Of a stretch of 20,393 nucleotides of DNA, positions 7,910-15,217 are shown one piece after another (the stretch's first letter is position 1; the number at the start of each line of letters is the position of its first letter). Below the pieces are notes generated by a model that worked only from the letters and a program-made list of their open reading frames with translations, made no database searches and was not told the DNA's origin. The stretch is from Methanosarcinales archaeon (GTDB taxonomy: Archaea > Halobacteriota > Methanosarcinia > Methanosarcinales > Methanogasteraceae). A program made the translations under genes and the position numbers. The stretch is taken from assembly GCA_030606635.1 (NCBI GenBank), contig JAUWGA010000006.1, positions 1 to 20,393 of the forward strand, written 5' to 3'.

Positions 7910-7927
7910 GATAAGCCTACCTGTTTA

Positions 7928-8980
7928 TTATTCGCATATTCCTCGATTGCATTCCCATGGTTTATAGCACCATGGATAATAACCTTGCTCCTTGCAGCAG
8001 GGCGCGCCCTTGTAACCGCAGTGGATTCTCCTGATCGAGGCCTGGGTTACATATACGTTCCCGTCGGGGTCGACCGCCACGCCTATCCCGGATTCATCGA
8101 GATCCGATGCTTCAATATCTTCTCCGGATTCGCCATGCGCCCATGCGTCAAGGCATGTTTGTAAGAACTCTTCGTAGTCGTAGACCGGTCCCGGGACCGA
8201 AAGAGTCTGTTCGACAGAGATATCGAAATAATATATCCCGCTTTTCTTTAATAAGTCGCCCAACTCGTCACCATCACCGGGGTCTCCGCGCGCTGCGAGA
8301 TCGCGGCTATTCGTGCGAGCAACTTCTGAGATCTCATCGTTCTGTTCCAGAGCCGAAAGTCCATCCTCCTCGCGTTCCGTGTTCACCAGATCGAATATAT
8401 CCGTTTCCAGCTCTGTTGATGCAGGCAATGAAACCGGGGTTTTAAACGGCACCGGAGAATCGATATCCACCACTGCCCACCAGTCGTACTCCGCAACAGA
8501 CCTGCTGGACCCCACGGCATCATAAATATCATTGTATGTTTTATCAGCGAAATAATATCTCTCAAGTGATTTTGGAACGACGCGTGCAAGAGTCGGCTCG
8601 ATGAGAACTCTCCCCCCTGATACATTCGATATGATCCACGCATGATCTCCAGCACCTTTTTCGTACTCGAATCCCCCGGCAGAGATGTTGTGCGGCTGAT
8701 TCCGCTCTCCGGTGACGATCACGGTATCGACGCCGTGCCCTTCAAGATACCACTCCATAAACGCAGACATCTCTGAGCAGTCGAAATAATCTTCCTGATA
8801 CGTGTCCGTAAAGAGTGGCAGGATATGTATCAGTTCGGATCTATCGGCGACATTGTGTCCTGTGTCCCGGTAATACGGATCCGGGATATCGCGAACAGGG
8901 TCAAATATGCCATGAAACACAAATAGCAGCGATAACGCGGCGATGGGGACAATTACCAAGGTAAGTATCCATTTTTTCAA
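7928..8980 (-). CDS. Secreted/anchored transglutaminase-like + CAP domain protein with cysteine-rich tail
   Basis: A 350-residue exported protein. Residues ~4-22 form a signal anchor or signal peptide. Residues ~45-175 resemble a transglutaminase-like cysteine protease domain: Cys68 in YFDCSEMS, His113 in DHAWI and Glu128 in IEPT would form the triad. Residues ~190-318 resemble a CAP/SCP (YkwD-type) domain with VNTEREEDGLSAL, ARTNSRDLAARG and SGIGVAV, but the usual HTD and GHR histidines are missing, so it is probably a binding module. The last 30 residues hold six cysteines (321, 328, 329, 338, 344, 349), spaced like a disulfide-knotted peptide. The start is TTG at 8980 with a strong GGAGGGGG site upstream. 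It lies 19 nt after ccdA. Domain calls are by eye and no specific function is known. Confidence 0.72.
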   Translation of the reverse strand: MKKWILTLVIVPIAALSLLFVFHGIFDPVRDIPDPYYRDTGHNVADRSELIHILPLFTDTYQEDYFDCSEMSAFMEWYLEGHGVDTVIVTGERNQPHNISAGGFEYEKGAGDHAWIISNVSGGRVLIEPTLARVVPKSLERYYFADKTYNDIYDAVGSSRSVAEYDWWAVVDIDSPVPFKTPVSLPASTELETDIFDLVNTEREEDGLSALEQNDEISEVARTNSRDLAARGDPGDGDELGDLLKKSGIYYFDISVEQTLSVPGPVYDYEEFLQTCLDAWAHGESGEDIEASDLDESGIGVAVDPDGNVYVTQASIRRIHCGYKGAPCCKEQGYYPWCYKPWECNRGICE

Positions 8981-8999
8981 GTTCCGTTCCCCCTCCGCA

Positions 9000-9725
9000 T
9001 CAGGTCAGGGGAGCTATAATCCCTGACAGATCCGCTCGGAGCGTGTAGATGGCGTCCACAACCCACCCCCAGAAGAGGTTATACACCCCGAGCACCATCC
9101 CGAGCCCGACTATAATCAGCACACCCCCTGCGATTCTTCTGATGATCATGCTGTGCCGCGATAGTCCCCGCACCTGCCGGGTCAGTGCGCTGGTTGCATA
9201 CGCGATTCCAAGCATCGGGATTGCGAGCCCGAGCGAATAGATGAACAGCACAGTCCCGCCGTACAGAACGTCGCCTTCGGGTATGACTGACATCAGGACG
9301 CTTCCGATCAGCGGTCCGATGCACGGAATCCAGACGATTCCGAGCGATAGCCCGAGCAGCAGACCCCCAAAAAGACCCTCTCCTCGTGTACTCTGCGGCG
9401 TAAGTTGTGGCGCAAGTGCACTTAACCTGTCAAACACTGGCAGATCGAAGAGCATGACAATCCCAAGCGCGATGATCGTGATCTCGGCGATCGTCTCCAT
9501 ATATCCGCGATACGCATAGACAGTAGAGCCAAATGCCGAGAATATCACGCCCATCGCTGTGAAAGAGATGCAGAGTCCGATTACAATCGCAAGAGGGCGC
9601 AGTTTACCTCGTTCGGAGGAGTACGCCATGATCGCGGGCAGCAGCGGGAGCACGCACGGCGACAACACGCTTAAGACTCCGGCGCCGAATGCGGCGATGA
9701 GTGAAGGAATCTGAGGGTCGGTCAT
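9000..9725 (-). CDS. ccdA: CcdA-type cytochrome c biogenesis / thiol-disulfide transmembrane protein
   Basis: A 241-residue six-helix membrane protein of the CcdA/DsbD-core family, which moves reducing equivalents across the membrane by a pair of cysteines. The key residues are Cys24 in LSPCVLPLLP and Cys135 in WIPCIGPLIGS, each followed by proline-rich turns typical of the family. Length (~230-240) and topology match CcdA rather than full DsbD, so it needs a separate extracytoplasmic thioredoxin-like partner, none of which is in the window. No good Shine-Dalgarno is seen; a TATA-like TTAATACTT lies ~26-34 nt upstream, so the mRNA may be leaderless. The next gene encodes a six-cysteine secreted protein, a plausible client. 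Confidence 0.9.
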   Translation of the reverse strand: MTDPQIPSLIAAFGAGVLSVLSPCVLPLLPAIMAYSSERGKLRPLAIVIGLCISFTAMGVIFSAFGSTVYAYRGYMETIAEITIIALGIVMLFDLPVFDRLSALAPQLTPQSTRGEGLFGGLLLGLSLGIVWIPCIGPLIGSVLMSVIPEGDVLYGGTVLFIYSLGLAIPMLGIAYATSALTRQVRGLSRHSMIIRRIAGGVLIIVGLGMVLGVYNLFWGWVVDAIYTLRADLSGIIAPLT

Positions 9726-9750
9726 GAGCTATGATCAGCGCGCCAAAGTG

Positions 9751-9759
9751 TTAATACTT
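9751..9759 (-). promoter_or_regulatory. Candidate TATA box of ccdA operon
   Basis: The minus-strand sequence AAGTATTAA lies 26-34 nt before the ccdA ATG at 9725, the spacing expected when transcription starts at or next to the start codon. Composition and spacing are the only evidence. Confidence 0.4.
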
Positions 9760-9837
9760 GGGGTGAACGACTGCCCCCGAATCCCGCGTCCGAGTGTAGC
9801 TTATGGAAGAGCAAAACTTCATACGTACGGCAGAGAT

Positions 9838-9854
9838 ATACTAAAATAGAGTAT
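9838..9854 (+). promoter_or_regulatory. AT-rich inverted repeat / promoter of the chorismate mutase gene
   Basis: ATACT at 9838-9842 and AGTAT at 9850-9854 form a short palindrome around AAAATAG, about 30-45 nt upstream of the chorismate mutase ATG. It may combine a TATA element with an operator. A GAGG Shine-Dalgarno follows at 9874-9877. Confidence 0.35.
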
Positions 9855-9884
9855 CAACAAGGATAATACAAACGAGGCGATAGC

Positions 9885-10169
9885 ATGGAACTGTTGGATA
9901 TCAGAGAAAAAATTGAAACAATCGATAAGGAGATATTGAATTTGATCGCCGACCGTACTGATCTTGCAAGCACGGTTCTGGAGTTAAAAAAAGCGGATGG
10001 GAAGAGTATAACGGACAAGGGACAGGAACAGGTCGTGTTGAATCGAGCCACCGATTACGCAACCGAACTGAATCTCGATGTCGGTTCGATCAAGCAGATC
10101 TATGAGATTTTGATCCGGATGAACATCGAACGTCAGCATGAACTGAGCGGCGAAGGAAACTTGCCATAA
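9885..10169 (+). CDS. Chorismate mutase, AroQ class (monofunctional)
   Basis: A 94-residue all-helical AroQ-type chorismate mutase that converts chorismate to prephenate for Phe and Tyr synthesis. The N-terminal helix LDIREKIETIDKEILNLIADR is the classic signature. By remembered alignment with the E. coli P-protein domain, Arg7, Arg24, Lys35, Asp44 and Glu48 match active-site positions, while Gln47 stands where E. coli has Arg51. The gene has no fused prephenate dehydratase or dehydrogenase. GAGG lies 7 nt before the ATG. Its stop shares one base with the purE start (TAATG), so the two are translated together although their pathways differ. Confidence 0.9.
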   Translation: MELLDIREKIETIDKEILNLIADRTDLASTVLELKKADGKSITDKGQEQVVLNRATDYATELNLDVGSIKQIYEILIRMNIERQHELSGEGNLP

Positions 10170-10564
10170 TGCCAAAAATTGCGATAATTCTGGGGTCAGA
10201 ATCCGATGTGGATATCGCTGATCAGGTAACCGGGGTTCTGGACGGGAGTGGTTACGACTACGATCTCCAGATCATCTCTGCGCATCGAAATCCTGAAAAA
10301 CTGGACGATTATGTCAGGGAAAGTGATGCGCTGGTATTTATTGCGATTGCAGGATTGTCGGCAGCGCTGCCCGGTGTTGTTGCTGCAAGGACAGGTAAGC
10401 CGGTTATCGGGGTTCCGGTCAGCAAGAAGCTCGGCGGGCTTGATGCGCTGCTCTCGATTGCGCAGATGCCGCCGGGAGTTCCAGTAGCATGTGTCGGGAT
10501 CGATAGCGGCAGGAATGCCGCGCATCTCGCGATACGGATGCTGCTGATGCGTGACAACCCTTAA
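10169..10564 (+). CDS. purE: Phosphoribosylaminoimidazole carboxylase / N5-CAIR mutase PurE
   Basis: A 131-residue PurE, which moves the carboxylate in the purine pathway to form CAIR. Conserved features are GSESD at the N-terminus, SAHRNPEKL (the catalytic His region), GVPVSKKLGGLDALLSIAQMP and PVACVGIDSGRNAA. Two oddities stand out. The AAHLPG motif of class I enzymes reads SAALPG here, with alanine in place of the histidine equivalent to E. coli His75. The C-terminal helix of ~25 residues present in most PurE proteins is missing. The start ATG overlaps the stop of the chorismate mutase gene by one base. Identity is clear; full activity is less certain. Confidence 0.9.
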   Translation: MPKIAIILGSESDVDIADQVTGVLDGSGYDYDLQIISAHRNPEKLDDYVRESDALVFIAIAGLSAALPGVVAARTGKPVIGVPVSKKLGGLDALLSIAQMPPGVPVACVGIDSGRNAAHLAIRMLLMRDNP

Positions 10565-10621
10565 GACTACAGAAATCAATAAACGTTTGCGATCTAATAA
10601 TTTTAATTAGAGGTACAATAT

Positions 10622-12811
10622 ATGGGCGTAAAGAAAAAAATGGTCGAACGTGTTCGGGAACTGATGAGTCAACCCGAAAACATCAGAAACATCGGTATAG
10701 TTGCGCATATCGATCACGGCAAAACCACACTCACGGATAATCTGCTTGCGGGCGCTGGCATGATCTCGAAGGAACTTGCAGGCACGCAGCTCTTCATGGA
10801 TTCGGATGAGGAAGAGCAGGAGCGAGGCATCACGATCGATGCCGCAAACGTCTCGATGGTGCACGAGTTTGAGGACAAGGAATACCTGATCAATCTCATA
10901 GACACTCCAGGTCACGTGGACTTCGGAGGCGATGTCACACGAGCGATGCGCGCTGTTGATGGTGCGGTCGTCGTGGTCGATGCGGTCGAGGGCGCGATGC
11001 CACAGACAGAGACCGTGCTTAGGCAGGCACTCAAGGAGAATGTCGCGCCGGTTCTCTTCGTGAACAAGGTCGATCGGCTGATCAACGAACTCCAGGTCGA
11101 TCCTGAGACGATGCAGATCAAACTCGGGAAAGTGATCGATAATGTGAATAAACTCATCAAAGGTATGAGCGAGGAGAAATACAAGGAATGGCGGCTCGAT
11201 GCGGCAAACGGAACCGTGGCATTCGGATCAGCGTTGTACAACTGGGCGATAAGCGTTACCTACATGAAGAAGAGTAATATAGGTTTCATAGATGTATATA
11301 ATTATTGTAAAGATAATAATATGAAGGAGCTTGCGGAGAGGTGCCCGCTCCATGAAGTATTAAACGATATGATCATTAAGCATCTGCCAGACCCGCTCGT
11401 ATCCCAGAAGCGACGGGTTCCTGTGATCTGGCATGGCGATGCGGATTCCGAGATCGGGGAGCAGATGGCTTCGTGCGATCCGAATGGCGAAACTGCGCTC
11501 ATGGTCACGAAGATCACGAGAGATCCCCATGCAGGCGAGATTGCGACAGGCAGGCTCTTTAGTGGAACGCTCGTCCGCGGTCAGGAACTACATATATCAG
11601 GCACATCAGCCACCGACCGGATCCAGCAGGTCGGGGTCTTTATGGGACCAGAGCGGGTTGAGGTCGAGAAGATCCCGGCAGGGAATATTGCAGCGGTGAC
11701 GGGGCTTAAGAATGCGATCGTCGGAAGCACTGCAACGACGCTTCGGGATATGTATCCGTTCGAGATGATCACACACGCAAGCGAGCCAGTGGTCACAGTT
11801 GCGGTCGAGGCAAAGCACATGCGAGACCTCCCGAAACTGGTCGAGGTTTTAAGGCAGGTCTCGAAGGAGGATCCGACGCTGCAGGTCAAGATCGATGAGG
11901 AGACTGGTGAACACCTGCTCGCAGGGATGGGAGAACTGCATCTCGAGGTCGTAGCCCACCGGATCGAGCGTGATAAGGGTGTCGAGATCACCACGTCCGA
12001 GCCGATCGTGGCATACCGCGAGACTGTGAGGGGTAGTGCAGGACCGGTCGAAGGGAAGTCACCGAACAGGCATAACAGGTTCTACATCGAGGTTTCGCCG
12101 CTCGAACCGGAGCTCGTCGATATGATCAAATCCGGCGAGATCAGCATGAGGATGGACAAGATTGAGCGGCGGGATAAGCTGCTGGAGATCGGCATGAACA
12201 AGGATGAGGCAAAGAGCTTCTCCGCAATCTCGGAATCGAACGTCTTTATCGATATGACCAAGGGTGTCCAGTATCTCCGCGAGACGATGGAACTGATCAT
12301 CGAGGGATTCGAGGAGGCGACCATTGCCGGACCGATGTCGAGAGAGCCGTGTCAGGGTCTCAAGCTGAGGCTGATCGATGTCAAGCTCCATGAGGATGCC
12401 GTACACCGCGGTCCCGCGCAGGTGATCCCGGCAGTCAGGCAGGCAATTCAGGCAGCGATCCTGATGGCAGACGTGACGCTGCTCGAACCGTTCCAGAAGG
12501 TATTTATCCAGGTGCCGCAGGACTACATGGGCGGCGCGATATCAGAGATCCAGGGTCGGAGAGGCGCGATACTGAACATGACGCAGGAAGGCGATGTCAC
12601 AGATATCGAAGCGAAGACGCCGGTCGCCGAGTTATTCGGGTTTGCAGGCGATCTCAGGTCTGCAACCGAAGGCAGAGCGCTCTGGAGCACCGAGTTTGCA
12701 GGCTTTGAGTCGCTTCCAAAGAACCTGCTTCCGGAGATCGTTTCGCAGATCAGGACGCGAAAGGGCTTGAAGCCAGGGATTCCAAAGCCGAGCGACTTTG
12801 TGAGCGAGTAG
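10622..12811 (+). CDS. fusA: Translation elongation factor 2 (aEF-2)
   Basis: A complete 729-residue archaeal EF-2, the GTPase that drives ribosomal translocation. G motifs are AHIDHGKT (28-35), DTPGH (94-98) and NKVD (148-151). His595 in the DAVHRGPAQ loop is the residue modified to diphthamide in archaea and eukaryotes. Domain IV-V sequences such as GRRGAILNM and GFAGDLRSATEGRA are typical. The start has a GAGGT Shine-Dalgarno at 10611-10615. EF-2 often sits with rps12, rps7 and tuf in archaea; here it follows purE and has no translation neighbours. An AT-rich stretch (TAATAATTTTAAT, ~10596-10607) just before the Shine-Dalgarno may belong to its promoter. Confidence 0.98.
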   Translation: MGVKKKMVERVRELMSQPENIRNIGIVAHIDHGKTTLTDNLLAGAGMISKELAGTQLFMDSDEEEQERGITIDAANVSMVHEFEDKEYLINLIDTPGHVDFGGDVTRAMRAVDGAVVVVDAVEGAMPQTETVLRQALKENVAPVLFVNKVDRLINELQVDPETMQIKLGKVIDNVNKLIKGMSEEKYKEWRLDAANGTVAFGSALYNWAISVTYMKKSNIGFIDVYNYCKDNNMKELAERCPLHEVLNDMIIKHLPDPLVSQKRRVPVIWHGDADSEIGEQMASCDPNGETALMVTKITRDPHAGEIATGRLFSGTLVRGQELHISGTSATDRIQQVGVFMGPERVEVEKIPAGNIAAVTGLKNAIVGSTATTLRDMYPFEMITHASEPVVTVAVEAKHMRDLPKLVEVLRQVSKEDPTLQVKIDEETGEHLLAGMGELHLEVVAHRIERDKGVEITTSEPIVAYRETVRGSAGPVEGKSPNRHNRFYIEVSPLEPELVDMIKSGEISMRMDKIERRDKLLEIGMNKDEAKSFSAISESNVFIDMTKGVQYLRETMELIIEGFEEATIAGPMSREPCQGLKLRLIDVKLHEDAVHRGPAQVIPAVRQAIQAAILMADVTLLEPFQKVFIQVPQDYMGGAISEIQGRRGAILNMTQEGDVTDIEAKTPVAELFGFAGDLRSATEGRALWSTEFAGFESLPKNLLPEIVSQIRTRKGLKPGIPKPSDFVSE

Positions 12812-13045
12812 AGCGAGGTATCATTATACCCGCGGATACGCCGGGTGTCTGAATCGGCGAGACCGAGGAAGGCATCCGGTAGTGCCCCGGCTATTTTAGT
12901 TGGCGCGGTATGGGTCGGATCGATCTCATTCTGGTTCGTGGCAAACGACCTGCAATCTAACTTTTTCTATGTCCGATCGGTAGATCCGATAACACTCGAA
13001 GTGATCAGAAACGCTTCTCGGCTATATCGCGGGAACTTAATCTCG

Positions 13046-14332
13046 TTAGCTTCGCCCTCGATGTTCTGGACGCTTATCCTGTGATCGCGAATGCGAGCGA
13101 GATCGCTCTTTCTCAGCCACCAGAATCACTGTAGAATACGTAAAAAGAAGTCTTCCATCATCATCAAAGCGAACCCTGAGATCGGTTTTATCATCCTCGA
13201 CTGAATCATCCATCATGCGCCTGACCTCTCTGGCGGTCTCTTCACCGGGATCTGCGATCTTTATCCACTCATCGAAGTAGAAGTCGGCATCCCAGTTTCT
13301 CGCATGTATGATCTTAAGCCCAGCAGCCTCAAGCATCCCTACCAGTTCTGGCTCTGAATAGAGGCGGACATGGGACGGATCACGGAGTTGCTCGATTCTG
13401 TTGTGGTATTCACCCTTTGCGGCATCCTCTGAAGAGAGTCCGTCCACGAGCACGATCTTCCCGCCGGTTTTGCAGACGCGAGCCATCTCTGATACCGCCT
13501 TTCCGGGATATGTGAAATGGTGAAATGCGAACCTGCATGATACGATATCAAACGACTCGTCCTCGAATTCGAGCGATTCCGCATCCATTACCCTGAAATC
13601 GAGATTATCAATCCCCTGCTCTCCCTGTATGCGCTCAGCGACCCGAAGCATATCCCGAGTCATGTCGCAGCCAATGACATCGGAAACCCGTTTTGCGAAC
13701 TCAAACGCAAGAAATCCGTTTCCTGTCGCCACATCCAGCACCTTGTCAGACCCCCCGGGCGCTGTCAGGTCAACGATCAGGTTCAGGTGATCCTTATCAG
13801 AGAGGATGCTGCTCTTCGAGTACGCGCCTGACCGCCTGCCGAACCGCTCCTTTGCCGACTGTTTCTTGCGGTGCGCGACGAGACCGCCATCCATCAGGAT
13901 CTCGAGCAGGAAATCCGGCATCTTCGTCCCGGTGTACTCACGACCTCCCGCGGTTACCGTTCCGTCTTCGATATCGATCTCAACCACGTCCCCTTCGTTG
14001 CAGGGAACCACCGTTCCGGTCTCGATCAGTGGAAGCCCTATGTTTATGGCATTTCGAAAGAAGATGCGCGCAAAGGATGCCGCCACAACGCAACCCACCC
14101 CTGCATGTTTGATTGCGAGTACTGCTTGCTCTCTCGATGAGCCGCATCCAAAATTCATGCCGGCGACGATGATATCGCCGCGCCTAACATTCCTTGCAAA
14201 TCCGGGATCGATACCCTCGAGCACGTGATCGGCAAATACCTGCATATCGGTGGTGCGCAGGTATTTGCCGGGGATTATCGCATCGGTATCGATGTCATCC
14301 CCGAATATCCATGCTTTTCCTCTTATTTTCAC
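13046..14332 (-). CDS. hacB: Fusion: homoaconitase/3-isopropylmalate dehydratase small subunit (HacB/LeuD) + SAM methyltransferase
   Basis: A single uninterrupted 428-residue reading frame. Residues 1-~155 are an aconitase-superfamily small (swivel) subunit: DDIDTDAIIPGKYLRT, GCGSSREQA (62-70) and FARIFFRNAINIGLP. The substrate-loop sequence YLRT (24-27) is reported for methanogen homoaconitase (coenzyme B synthesis), whereas isopropylmalate enzymes have YLVY-like loops, so HacB is preferred. Residues ~158-428 are a class I UbiE-like methyltransferase: VLDVATGNG (198-206), acidic CDMT after strand 2, and FDIVSCRFAFHHF. No stop or start codon separates them (junction near 13850-13870). The start is GTG at 14332, overlapping the cytochrome b stop (GTGA). 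Longer upstream ORF sequence is out-of-frame shadow of cytochrome b. The large subunit is not in the window. Confidence 0.8.
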   Translation of the reverse strand: MKIRGKAWIFGDDIDTDAIIPGKYLRTTDMQVFADHVLEGIDPGFARNVRRGDIIVAGMNFGCGSSREQAVLAIKHAGVGCVVAASFARIFFRNAINIGLPLIETGTVVPCNEGDVVEIDIEDGTVTAGGREYTGTKMPDFLLEILMDGGLVAHRKKQSAKERFGRRSGAYSKSSILSDKDHLNLIVDLTAPGGSDKVLDVATGNGFLAFEFAKRVSDVIGCDMTRDMLRVAERIQGEQGIDNLDFRVMDAESLEFEDESFDIVSCRFAFHHFTYPGKAVSEMARVCKTGGKIVLVDGLSSEDAAKGEYHNRIEQLRDPSHVRLYSEPELVGMLEAAGLKIIHARNWDADFYFDEWIKIADPGEETAREVRRMMDDSVEDDKTDLRVRFDDDGRLLFTYSTVILVAEKERSRSHSRSQDKRPEHRGRS

Positions 14333-15111
14333 TTCACAACGACCAGTGGATGATGTTTTCCTTTCCCAACTGGCTTCTCTTTGTGTGGTGCTCTTATGAT
14401 CTCGGTGTACTTGTCCATCTCTTCCGTGCCGTTTACGAATACCGCATTGAAGTACTTCGTGGTTCTCGGATCCAGTCCAAGCAATCCGAAGTGCAGCGCG
14501 AGTTCGACTATGAACCAGTACATCGCCCACAGGTGAACCGTGCGTACAAATCCGATCGGGGACATGTTGAACCACGGAGAGATGTATCCAATGTAAGAGA
14601 GGATCACAGGTTCAATATACGTATGCCAGAACGCATACTCAGGAGCGTACATGATCACTCCGGTTGCCACGACCAGGACTATAGCGATGTTCTCTGGTAT
14701 CACCATCAGCTTGATTGCCGGGTGCAGCTTGTTTTTGTAGTGTCCGGTCTCTTGATCGACGACGACGTATCGTGGATACTCCGCCTTACCAAAGAGACTG
14801 AGAATCATATTCTTCAGCTGGATCGCATCAGGTATGAAGAATATCTCCGAAAGGAGATGCCCGCTCGTAAGCAGGTTGTAGAGGGTGAATATCCAGACTG
14901 CTATGATGAATATGAGCGCGGCGAACATGTGGAACAAGCGCACGCTCTCATACGGGATGGACTGCCATGCATCCATCGCACACATATTGAACTGCTTTGC
15001 CATGTACCAGCCGGTGATTATAAGGGTCACACATGAAAATAGGTGGAACGCATGCGCACGCATGCCTTTTGGGTCATATCGTTCGGTTATCAAACCATTG
15101 CTCTGTGACAT
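14329..15111 (-). CDS. Membrane b-type cytochrome (hydrogenase/formate dehydrogenase gamma-like)
   Basis: A 260-residue, four-to-five-helix membrane protein of the di-heme cytochrome b family that passes electrons between a redox module and the quinone or methanophenazine pool. Likely heme ligands are His20 or His23 in helix 1 (AHAFHLF), His61 (VRLFHMF), and two histidines 14 residues apart in the last helix (VRTVHLW and LALHFG), the spacing known from FdnI. I chose the ATG at 15111 because GGAGG lies 6 nt upstream; the ATGs eight and seven codons earlier have none. It follows a TATA element and a leader hairpin. No catalytic subunit is adjacent, so its redox partner is unknown. The gene is coupled to the HacB fusion by a GTGA overlap. 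Confidence 0.8.
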   Translation of the reverse strand: MSQSNGLITERYDPKGMRAHAFHLFSCVTLIITGWYMAKQFNMCAMDAWQSIPYESVRLFHMFAALIFIIAVWIFTLYNLLTSGHLLSEIFFIPDAIQLKNMILSLFGKAEYPRYVVVDQETGHYKNKLHPAIKLMVIPENIAIVLVVATGVIMYAPEYAFWHTYIEPVILSYIGYISPWFNMSPIGFVRTVHLWAMYWFIVELALHFGLLGLDPRTTKYFNAVFVNGTEEMDKYTEIIRAPHKEKPVGKGKHHPLVVVK

Positions 15112-15125
15112 GTAATGCCTCCTCT

Positions 15126-15140
15126 GCCGCATCATGCGGC
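15126..15140 (-). promoter_or_regulatory. Stem-loop in the 5' leader of cytochrome b gene
   Basis: GCCGCA and TGCGGC form a perfect 6-bp stem with a 3-nt loop, extendable by one G.U and one C-G pair. On the minus strand it lies just before the GGAGG ribosome site (15116-15120) and just after the transcription start predicted from the TATA box. It would therefore be a 5'-terminal hairpin of the mRNA that may stabilise it or affect translation. Confidence 0.5.
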
Positions 15141-15164
15141 GGCACTGCGATATACGAACCGATC

Positions 15165-15175
15165 ATTTTTAAAGG
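15165..15175 (-). promoter_or_regulatory. TATA box of the cytochrome b operon
   Basis: Minus-strand CCTTTAAAAAT, preceded by GCAA, matches the archaeal BRE/TATA pattern well. A start ~25 nt downstream, near 15143, would give a leader of about 30 nt before the ATG at 15111 with Shine-Dalgarno and hairpin inside it. Confidence 0.6.
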
Positions 15176-15217
15176 TTGCGGTTCGCATGTTGTGGCTGGG
15201 CGGTGGTGCTGGCAGGG

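Noticed and set aside
12828..12846. ACCCG/CGGGT hairpin after EF-2 as a terminator
   Set aside because: The stem is only 5 bp with a 9-nt loop and there is no T-run after it.
12845..13084. 79-codon plus-strand ORF with GTG start between EF-2 and the methyltransferase
   Set aside because: No Shine-Dalgarno, no recognisable family, mixed composition, and it overlaps the 3' end of the convergent gene. The 234-nt gap otherwise shows only a weak 5-bp hairpin, so a chance ORF is likely.
14333..14575. 81-residue N-terminal extension of the HacB fusion
   Set aside because: It is read inside cytochrome b in another frame and has no HacB-like sequence. The GTG at 14332 sits exactly where the swivel domain begins.
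14194..15036. 280-codon plus-strand ORF opposite cytochrome b
   Set aside because: It mirrors the cytochrome b gene, has an odd Arg/His/Tyr-rich composition and no family features, and cytochrome b has clear heme-ligand motifs and a promoter.
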